Origin: Rhizopus arrhizus
Lineage: Eukaryota > Mucoromycota > Mucoromycetes > Mucorales > Rhizopodaceae
Reading direction: 5' to 3'
Assembly (NCBI GenBank): GCA_024220505.1
Contig: JAKZZE010000006.1
Span: 1,178,001 to 1,242,000 of the forward strand
DNA: 64,000 nt
The notes beneath the pieces are model-generated. The model was given only the letters and a program-made list of their open reading frames with translations, made no database searches and was not told the DNA's origin. Position 1 is the first letter of the stretch. Every line of letters starts with the position of its first letter. Below, piece by piece: positions 1 to 9,659 of the stretch. Position numbers and translations under genes: made by a program.

Positions 1-578
1 GTTTATAAATACACCACAGCAAGTAAAAAAGAATTTTTGCTTATCTTTATGTATCGCACGAGCATAGAATGGAATTCAACCATAAAACTGAAAAAGATTC
101 ACTTTTTTTTTCCCTTTTAAAAGACTGTTTTTGTTTACAAAATGACCTTTTCAGTGAACATGGTATGCAGGTGTGTGTAACATGGCAACAAAAGGATGAT
201 CCTAGAGCGATGAATTAAAAGCCTCAGAGAAAAGAAGGGGATAAAAGAAACAAGTGTTTATGAAGCTTGGTTCAAAAGAAACATGATTTACAAAAGATGC
301 CATGTGTTGACCTAGAACGTGTGTACAGAATGATGTTCTTTGATTGTTACACAATTCACGCTTGACAAAATGTAAAATTAGAATTCATATGCAGATCACT
401 TCAGTTTCTATTCTTTTTTAATTAAATAGAAAACAGAAAACACGTTGAAACCTAGAATATTAAAATTTTTTCAAGTCTAAAAAGTATTGTGCATAATTTT
501 TTTTTTAAAAATTGAATATAAAAACCAATTCATTTCTTTTTTTTTTCTTTTTCAGTCATTTCTTTTATATTTGAAACA
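1..578. other. AT-rich intergenic lead-in
   Basis: No open frame or RNA gene is recognisable here. The stretch is AT-rich with T-tracts. The last 60 bases are pyrimidine-rich directly before the ATG of the stress-protein gene, so this part probably holds its promoter and 5' UTR. Confidence 0.5.
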
Positions 579-1754
579 ATGAATCAACAGATTTTAATGA
601 CACCCACATTCACTTTAAATGATCATCCAATAACAGCAGAAGAACCCTTTGAATCATTTCAACTAGAAACTGAATACAAGGATATAAGCAGAGAGGAAAG
701 GGAACAAGTGAGTCTCATGATGCCAGCTCCCTCACCCAACATTATAAAATTCAGTGAAGAAGAAGAAGAGGAAGAAGATCAAGAACTCTATCAGATTACG
801 GAATCCAATCGATATATTCCCTATGAAGAACAAGTGAAACCAGTGATGCATCGAGTCAAGTCACTTCGAAGTCAAGATGTCACCGTCAGAAAGAATCTGC
901 TGGTATTCGCAGACAAACAGAACGTGACCACACAATCCGATCGGATCATCGTTCAGCATCATTATGGCGCTGGACCAGAGGGTGAGCTGAGTGAGGAATT
1001 CAGACCGAAGCGACGTCCAAGGTCCTATCTGGTCGCATGCGATTTCAGTCCAGAGAGTATGCATGCGATCGAGTGGACCATGGGCACAATGATGCGTGAT
1101 GGAGACCGGCTGCATGTGGTGACTGCAGTCAGTAGAGAAGATAAGTCTGAAGGTGTGAAACAATCGGGTGCATCCTTCATAAAAGAGGTAAACATCCCAT
1201 CATGTTTTTCTTTTTATTCACCTCTCTTTTTTGGGGCTAGTTGAATAAGGTATCGGAAAGGATAACAGAAGAAGCCAAGAGAATATTAGATCAAATGTTA
1301 TTATTTGATGTTGACTTGATTACTTATGCTATTTGTGGAAGAGTTAAAGATGTTTTATCACAATTGGTAAATATCAAACAGTGGCCTTTGTACTCTGTAT
1401 GACTTATCAAAAACAGATTACAAAATTATCCTTAACGATGGTCGTCTGTGGAACGAAGGGTCGAGGCACAATGAAAGGGTAAAAACGATTGGGAGAGATG
1501 AGAGGTTGTTTTCAGAGTTTAATGATCGTACTAGCCTTTTTATGGATTCAATATCCACTTTTCTCGTTCAGAAATCACCCGTGCCTGTTACGGTCATTAA
1601 GCCTCAAAAGAAACAAAAGAAAGTGACAAGAAAACCTATACAGGCTACAGGACTTAGTGAAAGTAAGCAATTCATCTTGAATTTATTGATTTTTAATTAT
1701 AAAATAGGTGTTCAATCAGGACAATTAGCAGTGGATGAACTAAGTAAAAAATAA
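579..1754 (+). CDS. Universal stress protein (UspA) family protein
   Basis: Five exons (about 579-1187, 1241-1366, 1417-1478, 1535-1662 and 1708-1754) give a protein of about 323 residues. The N-terminal ~140 residues are low-complexity, with an acidic run (EEEEEEEDQE). The Usp fold begins at RSYLVACDFSPESMHAIEW, the typical first strand with its nucleotide-binding Asp, and ends with VVCGTKGRGTMKG...STFLVQKSPVPVTVI. The latter is the classic G-x(2)-G-x(9)-G-(S/T) ATP-binding loop region followed by the final strand. All four introns join in frame and restore the conserved C-terminal strand, which supports the model. Usp proteins bind ATP or respond to stress; the specific role in this fungus is unknown. 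It is a stand-alone gene, convergent with CSN3. Confidence 0.85.
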
Positions 1755-1778
1755 AAACCAAAAAAAAAAAGAAAAAAA

Positions 1779-3505
1779 CTATACAGCAAAAGATGATTTT
1801 GCTTCTTCATCTACTGGGAGTTCCATTTCTTCATCTACAAAATGTTCACTTATTCCTCCAGGTCCAGTTGAACTTAATGTCATGTACTTTATTAAATTGA
1901 ATTAATACTCTTGTAATAAATCCTTTTTGTAAATATATTTTAATTTTTTTTTTTTACCTTTGTTTGGAAATCTCTATTTAACCCTTCCAATTTGTCCATG
2001 TATGATATTCTACTGTTAATAGTCGATAAATTTAATATAGATTTTTCAAGTTTGCTTTGTTTTTCTTCTTCTTCTTCATCATCATTAAAATGAACCATCT
2101 TTGTAAGCTGTTCGGTGATAGAGATACTAGCCGAGATTTGTTTTTGATTTATCTATTGTATTATTAGTCTCTCTTTTTGAAGATGAATATTTGCGTCCTA
2201 CCATTTCAATAAGTATCAATTCTAATTCTTTAGGTGAGACATTTTCAATCTTTTTAGCCATTTCATTTAATCCAACTGTAATGTACACTTTGGTCAATTC
2301 CTTAATTTTCTTTCTTAAAAGTGATTGAAAGCACTGTTTGATTAATCCAATGTGTTTATCCTGTTTATCTCATTAATATCATCATATCTATGCGTACTGT
2401 ATTTACATTCTCAAAAATATTAGAGGATCGAGAAGCAATATCTTGAAACATGCGAATGTTTGTATCCTTGAAAGCATCCGCCAGTTGCAAATAAACTACA
2501 GCTTGAGATTTACACACCTTCTCCACTGTGGAGGCTGTATATTTCGGCAAGGGTCTCATCTGTCCCTCACCGATCAGGCAAACTAACACATACTTTTTAT
2601 AAGCAGCAATTTGAATCGCGCTCAACAGCTTCTGTGTAGGAGCAGAGATGACGATGGATAAAAAATCAAGAGCACGTACAAAGTTTTTGTTGGCAATATA
2701 AACCATGGATCCATAAAAATAGTACTCCAATACGCTTTGAATATCCAAATCATTTTTCTATTCCAAATGATCGAGTTACAAAAGAGGTTGCGTTTGTGCC
2801 CAGTGACTTACTGTGGTATCAATGATTTCAATATCGTAATCCAAGAGTTGAAGTGGATACGTATACATTTTGGCTAATATACATGCTTTCACAAAAGTGG
2901 AATGAAGTGAAGTTAGAATAAGAGGTGATCCGGAATATCTTTGAATGGCTGATAACAATACTTCAAGTGGTAGTAGTGGCTGCAGCAAGTGTCAATATGT
3001 CATAAAGTCAAGTCTTGTTTTTTTTTTCTTTTTACCTGTTGAACAAGTTGAGCTAAATGCAAGCACGCTGATCCAACTAATCTGACTAAAATGCTTGTAA
3101 GTATATAGTTATAAACAATCTTGTAAAAAAAAAAAAAGCTTACAACAAGTAGGTGATAAAACAACTTGCTCAACATCAAACACTTGAACAAAACGACTCA
3201 ACAGTTGAAAATAGCGTAAAGCCTCTTCTTTTGTAGAATTAAAACATCGTGCCGTACTATTTTCGAATCAAGTCAACATGTATCAATATATGCGTGTGGT
3301 TTTCTTACATAAAGTATAAATAAGCCAAAGATTGTAGAGAAGGATCAAGAATAGTTAAAGGATCCAAACTATCTGAAGTGAATGATAAAAGTTGTTGTTG
3401 AGTTAACGCGTTTAATTCAGGCACAATTTGTATCCAATCTTGTGTAGTAGAAAGAATGCGTGCAATGAATTCGTCAATAGATGTTTGTTCAGTCGATTGT
3501 TGCAT
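1779..3505 (-). CDS. CSN3: COP9 signalosome complex subunit 3
   Basis: The COP9 signalosome removes NEDD8 from cullin ubiquitin ligases; CSN3 is one of its PCI-domain scaffold subunits. About eight exons can be joined in frame from MQQSTEQTSIDEF to ...EAKSSFAV. Diagnostic stretches are LTSLHSTFVKACILAKMY, ALDFLSIVISAPTQKLLSAI, AYKKYVLVCLIGEGQ and LPKYTASTVEKVCKS, all typical of CSN3. The PCI winged-helix part follows (IKELTKVYITVGLNEMAKKI ... ISITEQLTKMVHFND). The tail is acidic. Total length is about 410-430 residues, as expected for the family. The gene lies just downstream of MMAB on the same strand with only about 75 bp between them, so its promoter must be very short or overlap the MMAB 3' UTR. 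Exon edges are inferred from splice motifs. Confidence 0.85.
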
Positions 3506-3580
3506 AACTGTAGGTATAGAAAAAAAAAAAAAAAAAAAAGTCTCAGTGAAAGAAAAATGCTGTTTGTGTGTCATTTATTT

Positions 3581-4461
3581 TTAAAACTTTTTATAAATCC
3601 TTTCTGGTTTGTTTTGTTTATGAGCTATCCATCTCGCAGCATTAAATAAAAAATCGCTTAGTCTATTAAGAAATATGGCCACTGAATCATCACAAATATC
3701 ATCTCGAGCCAATGGCTGAATTCTTCTTTCTGCACGTCTACAAACAGATCGTGCGATATGTAAACTAGCACTTGCCTTTCCACCAGACTACAGCACACGT
3801 AAATAGTTAATAAAAGTGATGGAGCAATGAATGTATCTTTTACGGGTAAAATGAATTGTGTTAATTTAGGCAAATCTTCATCTAATTCATCAATCCATTC
3901 TTCTAATTTGGATACATGAGATATATCAAATGCTGTACGAGCTATAAGAACCACAGTAAATAAAAAAAAACTCATATTTTATCAAACCTTACCTAACCGT
4001 GATTCACTTGTTTTTTGACGAGGTGTTGCAAGATTAGAACCAACGTCCTGCAATAAGCATTGAATCTATTGCAAAAGGTTATTTGATACAAGCAAAGCCA
4101 AAAAGAAAATCTTTACGTGAACTAGTTTATCTATCATGTTTGGACCCCAAATTGAATCCTCTTCCAAGAATTCAATAGCCAACCTTTTCTTTATCAGATG
4201 TGTTTATCACTTCTTTTTTTTATTTCTTACCCAATATTGGACGTCAATTCATCTGTTGTACCTATTTTTATTGTTCAACTGACTTTTTTTTTTTTTCAAT
4301 CAATAATCATATTCACCTAAAGCTTCAAAAATAGCATCATCCTTATCTCGTCGTTCTCCGTTATATAGACTTGAAGTTCCTGTTGTTATGTATTATTTTA
4401 TGTGTAAATTTTTTATTTCTCGAGCTGAACCTTTATCGCCTGTCTTTGTATAAATCTTCAT
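3581..4461 (-). CDS. MMAB: Cob(I)alamin adenosyltransferase (PduO/MMAB type)
   Basis: This enzyme transfers the adenosyl group of ATP to cob(I)alamin, making adenosylcobalamin for methylmalonyl-CoA mutase. Seven short exons join in frame. The N-terminus MKIYTKTGDKG-TSSLYNGERRDKDD is the ATP-binding P-loop-like signature of PduO enzymes. It continues with GTTDELTSNIGLAIEFLEED, IQCLLQDVGSNLATP, KLEEWIDELDEDLPKLTQF, FILP-SGGKASASLHIARSVCRR (joined across an intron) and FLNRLSDFLFNAARW. The reconstructed protein is about 190 residues, near full length. From the chosen ATG no clear mitochondrial presequence is visible; a spliced 5' leader exon upstream (GTAAGT near 4510) may matter for targeting. 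It is divergent from COX18, with start codons about 160 bp apart. Confidence 0.85.
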
Positions 4462-4619
4462 TCTACTTGTTGAATTAGAATACAGGTTCTTTAACAATCA
4501 AAAGACTTACATGGACTACTGTCAGCAAAAAAAGTATGCTTAAATCGTATTGTTCAAAATAGGAAAGAGAAACTCTTTTTTTTTTCAAAAGAGCGGTCCT
4601 CTTTTTTTTTTAATGAAAC

Positions 4620-5622
4620 ATGTTGCTTTCAAAATTAAACAGCCAACGACTCATCGCCTACCACCGACAAACACTCTTTAGACCAGGACATGTTGCGGCT
4701 GTGATACCCCATAAAAAGAAGAGCAACAAAGCTTGGCTGTCATCCAGTCTACCCCTTTCTCAAATCGATCCACAAAGCACGGAATCCACCCTCCCAAGCA
4801 TTCTCGCTCTCAACGAATCCATACTGACAAGTATGCATCATGCAGGCCTACCTTGGTGGGCTACTATTATTTCCAGCACCTTACTTCTTCGATCCACATT
4901 CACATTACCCATTGCCATCTATCAACAACGCAGTCTGGCCAAGATGATTGCGTTGGCACCCATGGTCCAAAGCTGGGCCGAGACGCTCAAGGTCCAGGTC
5001 GGCAAGGACTCGAGAGACCGTGGATGGTCTTATGGGACCTATCAAGCCGAGTTACAGAAACAATACCGTAAAAAGGTGAATGCAATCTATGCCCAATATG
5101 GTTGTTCGAGGTACAAGTTGCTACTGCTGCCCTACGTTCAAATTCCTCTATTTGTGTCCATGTCACTCACCTTGAGGCATATGACGGCGTATCCCCTACC
5201 CTGGTTTGGACAGACAGCGCAGAGTCCTGTGCAAGGCTTGGATCAAGGCGGGCTGGAACCCTTTCTGGATTTGACAGCAACAGATCCTACCTTGATCTTG
5301 CCGGTCTTGGTGGGAGCAGGAAACTTGTTGAATGTGGAGGTAAATAGGATGATGAAAGCGAGAGAGGGAAAAAGGAAACTGACTTTGACTCTAGTTGAAT
5401 GCATGGTATGCTAAAGGGGTTCAAACGCCACGACAAAAGATCATGACAAACCTATTCAGGGGATTATCGATTGCATTTATACCCATCGCAGCTCATGCTC
5501 CTGTAGCCATTAGTCTGTATTGGGTGACATCGGCTTGGTACAGTGTCGTTCAAAATCTGTCTTTTAGAATACCTGGTGTGAGATCAAGATTGGGCATGCC
5601 ACTCTTGCAGGCACGGAAATAA
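4620..5622 (+). CDS. COX18: Mitochondrial inner-membrane insertase, Oxa1/YidC family (Cox18/Oxa2 type)
   Basis: Two exons (4620-5339 and 5395-5622, 55-nt intron, phase 0) give about 315 residues. Cox18 inserts and exports the C-tail of Cox2 across the inner membrane. The N-terminus is rich in Arg/Lys/Ser and looks like a mitochondrial presequence. The YidC core begins at GLPWWATIISSTLLLRSTFT-LP, followed by a coiled-coil loop (YQAELQKQYRKKVNAIYAQY). Further membrane segments are YVQIPLFVSMSLTLRHMT, TLILPVLVGAGNLLNVEVN, GLSIAFIPIAAHAPVAISLYW and a short Arg-rich end. The absence of the long basic ribosome-binding tail typical of Oxa1 favours Cox18. ORFs in other frames of the first exon are shadows. 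Confidence 0.85.
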
Positions 5623-5923
5623 AAATACTCTCACTTTAGAGAACCAGGATCCTTTAGATTTTGTTTGGAAGACTGTGTTTTCATCCTTCTCATTCAACAG
5701 ATGGCACACTTCTTATTTGCCTATACAGATCTTTATTCTTTTATGATGAGGCGAACTTGCTATGATAAGTGATCAATTTGGTTTTATGAATGATCTTGCT
5801 GCATACATATGATGGTTTACTAGCTGAGGTGTATTAAGCTTTTGTGGTAATAAGTAAACATCATAAATTTCTTTTCTGAAAACCTATGTGTTCGTGATCT
5901 GAAATATATAGTTGTTTTATAGC

Positions 5924-6832
5924 ATGGTGACTCCTTTGATGGCATTTGTTACATTATTTGTAAGCTTTATCATCCTTTTTCCGCTTTCTATCACTTTCTA
6001 TCGATTTTTGTCTTATTTGGAAGTCCTCGCTATGCAACGCAACGGCAAGCAACTCCAACAACTTCAGGCAAACTTAACTACTGCTCATGCTGAGATACAA
6101 AAGTTACAACAAGAGAATGCTCTCTTACGGAAGCAACTTGCTCCGAAGCCATCAACCACAGACATCCCACCTTCTCCATCTAGACGCACCACGTCGCCAA
6201 CCGCTTCCTCCCTCGACCGTAACCCTCCCACCCCATTTAAGCGCTTCTCGTCGGCTAACAACACCTTCCCTCCTCCGCCTAAGATGACTCACCCTAAACA
6301 GAATAATTCCTAACCTAGCCTGGCTGCTATTGCCAGACAATTTTCTTCACCTGCTGAACCAGAAGACTTTAAACTCATCCATATTCCTCTTTGACACCGC
6401 CTCCCTCTACAACCATTGCGCACTAGTTTCCGCAAATAACGCATTAACACCTGCCGAATTCTGGATATTCATTATTCAGATAGAAATTTAGTCAGCTTCC
6501 TTATCCACATTGGTTATGAACCTGAGCTATGTTCACACTTGAGCAAATTCAACATCACCGTCCTCGACGATTTCGATCCTTCAATCATCCGCGACCCTAC
6601 TCTCGTCAATGAACTCATTGACTATAAGTACAACGTGCTCTCAAAGCGTTCCTCCATAGAATCTGTGTCGCCCTGCAGCCATTCGGAACTCCCATCTACA
6701 ATGCTGTTGCCAACTTATTTGTCCACTCTGGCCATATTGACCTCGACGACTTGGCGTCATATGACCTTGTCCCACCATACAAGTACCGCACAGGATCTAT
6801 CCTTGACCATGTATAGACTCTGTGGATAAATA
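5924..6832 (+). pseudogene. Decayed retroelement-associated ORF (transmembrane, coiled coil, conserved domain)
   Basis: An open part (5924-6313) encodes a hydrophobic start (MAFVTLFVSFIILFPLSIT), a coiled coil rich in Gln/Leu and a Pro/Ser/Thr-rich linker. The same frame continues after three stop codons (6311-6313, one near 6392 and one near 6437) with RILDIHYSDRNLVSFLIH, SKFNITVLDDFDPSIIRDP and neighbours. A frameshift near 6655 then leads into ALQPFGTPIYNAVANLFVH and YKYRTGSILDHV. I recognise this arrangement from memory as resembling an ORF accompanying non-LTR elements in Mucorales; this cannot be verified here. No reverse transcriptase follows, so the copy is partial as well as broken. 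Confidence 0.55.
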
Positions 6833-8750
6833 TCCACTATGTTCATCCAACTGCTTGTACCATCTTTTATGAACTGACCTACCTACTTTACGTAAAAAGA
6901 TCTGCCAACGTCGTCAGCTGATGTCACAACGATGTCTATGACATGCCTTTCCCTCATTCCTCATTCACTTTCTTTCTTTTTTTGTCCCTTGCCCATAAGG
7001 GATCCTTCTAGCTTCTTTTACATCTTATTTGATCTGGCTTGGGTCATTGGGGTGTTTTGATACGCCGCGTACTCATTTAAGCCTGTAAATAAAATATCTA
7101 GTTTGAACGTATGAAACAGCGACTTATCATAAAAGTACAAACGATATTAGCATAGAGAATTGTAAGGAATTTGTAAGCGTATGACAGTATAGTTTTATCT
7201 TGTTTTTGAATTTGTCTAATTTGACGCACCATAGGATTGAGTGCCTTCCTTACAAAGAAGTAATAAAGTCACAAAATAAAGCCAATTATCTACAACTTAT
7301 GTTTATGCGGTCGTTTGACCATTGATTGATGATCTCGCTAATGATGGCTTCTTAATTTCGTAATCCATCAGCATCTAAAATCAAAGTTGTCGTATTTACC
7401 TTCTTAAATACTTGTTGTTCGTATAAGATTACTCAAATCTTATACAAGAAATAACAAATACTGAATACATAATCTTGCTTATTACATATTCTCTAAAACT
7501 TCTTTTCTGTATTAACCAAATAAGATATTTACATTGCCCATCAAGCTCAATAATATAGTTGACCCTGAATTCACTTCTGTTCCTGAATAATTCAATTTCC
7601 TATATGAAGGCATAGTTTGATGAAATGAGTTTTCTCTCTCGTCTTGAAATCTAATAAATAGATTACATAGAGACTCATTCACTAGGTTTTCAAATACTAT
7701 TCCCTTTTTATTTCTCAACTTTACTATCTGCAATAAAAAACTTTACAAAGCACATCCATCTTATTATGTTTCAATAAAATATAAGAATTTGGATCAAACG
7801 CTATCTTTTATTGTTTACTATAAATCAAAGGGATATTCTCATAGAACATGCTTTCTCTTGTGCTATAAGTTATTGCCATCATCCTCATTCTTAAGTTGGT
7901 TTACTTACCTTGGATGACATCAGTACTTTTGACCTTTTCTATGTTAAAGAAAGCAAAATGGTGCCAATATCGATTGACTGTTGTTATTTCAGTAAATATG
8001 CTATCTCAATCCACTTTGGCTTTATTCTTTATTCCCTAGCTGAGCTTGTTTATTATTATTATTTCACTTTATCTTTTCACTATCCTAACCGTACTGTAGG
8101 TAGGATTGATATGATCCGGTGCTTCCTTTGTTTATGTTGGGCTAAACAAAAGGAAGAGATACGATTGAGATACAAGGCAAGAACCAATCAAACCTAAGCA
8201 ATAATTACTCTTTTCAGTTTGTTTACTTTTTATGCGGTTTTTAAGCTTACTTGGTCAAAACTAAAATATCGTTTTGCTTCAAAGACGGTCCCCTTTTTTT
8301 TACTCAATAACCCTTTCCCCTTCTTTATTCTAAATGGAAACAATTCTTAAGCGTTTGCAAATATCAGGAATCATTGTTATTTTATTTAGGAAAAAGAAGA
8401 AGCAAAAAAGTACAGTTTGTTTCAGCCAATAGACACTTTGTCATACATCAATGCATAAACTTACTTTTTGTACGCTTTAGTCTTGATTGAATATTTCCTT
8501 TTCAGAAAAGATAATCTATTTTCACACAAAACTGATCTTCATACGATGCTATTTCATGGGAAAAATATTAAAAAATGAATAAAAAGATAGACAAGAAATG
8601 TAAGAAAAGAAGAGGAAAGGACAGCACGATTTTCAAATTGTCTGTAAAGAATAAAGAGTGAAAAGGATATGTTAAAAAGAGTGGCTGGAATGAAGGATAT
8701 ATTTGGTTTATTGAAGGAGAAACTCGTTTTAAAATCACGAATTGCTGAGG
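6833..8750. other. AT-rich intergenic stretch
   Basis: No gene can be supported. Short frames at 7512-7733 (-) and 7910-8197 (+) lack recognisable motifs and show the composition of random AT-rich DNA. The long poly-A run lies just beyond. Confidence 0.4.
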
Positions 8751-8751
8751 G

Positions 8752-8805
<54 letters not shown>
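8752..8805. repeat. Poly-A tract of about 54 bases
   Basis: An uninterrupted run of adenines roughly 54 bases long lies just upstream of the GC-rich element. It could be the A-tail of a retroposed copy or a simple homopolymer. A run this long is unusual even in this AT-rich window, and its assembled length should not be trusted. Confidence 0.85.
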
Positions 8806-8808
<3 letters not shown>

Positions 8809-8849
8809 TAAATACAAAGGATAAAAAATTATTTTAAAAATCAATGTAA

Positions 8850-9262
8850 AAACCACCGCTAGGTTGATTATTGGTTTTGGGGTTGGCGTCTTCTTACTGG
8901 GCTATTAGATGCCATTGATGAAGGATTACTGATGGTGGGTCTATAGTTGCGGTCTGAAGGGGCTCATGATTCATTGCGAGGACATAGGAAGAGGCACCTG
9001 TCGCTATTGCTAGTCTCGATACGTACCACACACTAGTGATTTAGTGGTTATGGCTTCGGTCATAGTGGAGGGATATGATTCAAGCCTATACATCCAATAA
9101 AGTCTAGTCGGGCCAGTCTCCGCGACGAAGCACGGCCGGAACGAGACGAACTCAAGAAACGTTTTAGGCGATTTTGCGAGGGTCTCAAGCTGTGTAGAAG
9201 AGCGCCTGAGTTGTAGGTTATTGAAAGATAACTTGTAACGTTGTCCGAGGTTTTTTTTTTTT
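8850..9262 (+). other. GC-rich structured element, Pol III-like (possible SINE, ncRNA or retroelement 5' fragment)
   Basis: This 400-bp segment is visibly richer in GC than its flanks. On the + strand it holds an A-box-like TTTAGTGGTTATGG (9040-9053), a perfect-type cUUCGg hairpin TATGGCTTCGGTCATA (9049-9064), a B-box-like GATTCAAGCC (9077-9086), further complementary segments (GTCTC/GAGAC; AACTCA/TGAGTT; AGGCG/CGCCT) and a run of twelve T (9251-9262) that could end Pol III transcription. On the - strand a short frame starts at 8915 (MASNSPVRRRQPQNQ), so a retroelement 5' fragment is an alternative. I could not match it to RNase P, SRP, U3 or spliceosomal RNAs. Confidence 0.4.
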
Positions 9263-9659
9263 ATATATTAAACTGCAAATGAAAAAATAAATAAATACTA
9301 ATTTTGTTGTAGTCATGGTTGTCTTTATGGAATTCAGATGCTGTGCTCATCAATGGTCTTTATTATTTAAAATTCAAATAAACTTAATAAAATTCATGAT
9401 TAAATAATCTTTGTCTTTATTTTTCCTCTTTTCATTGCTATTTCTTTTTTGAAGTATATTCACTAAGTTATTAAATAATTAAGAGTTTTGTTTAAACAGT
9501 TGAAATGATAAAAATAATAAAGACGCGAAGACCTGAATGAACACAGTTCATAGTATGCTTTATTTTTAACCTTTACTGCGCTAACTACAAGAATTTTTCT
9601 AAGGAGGCAGGAATGATTGATTTATAGGACAATAGTTGTACATTGTTTGCTTTAACAAA
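9263..9659. other. Intergenic spacer
   Basis: AT-rich DNA without a recognisable coding frame or RNA. It separates the structured element from the decayed ORF. Confidence 0.4.

Noticed and set aside
8554..8856. 100-codon - strand frame with poly-Phe
   Set aside because: Produced by translating the A54 tract; not a protein.
9040..9090. Possible tRNA gene
   Set aside because: A- and B-box-like motifs are present but no cloverleaf with acceptor and anticodon arms can be drawn, and the B box deviates at two positions.
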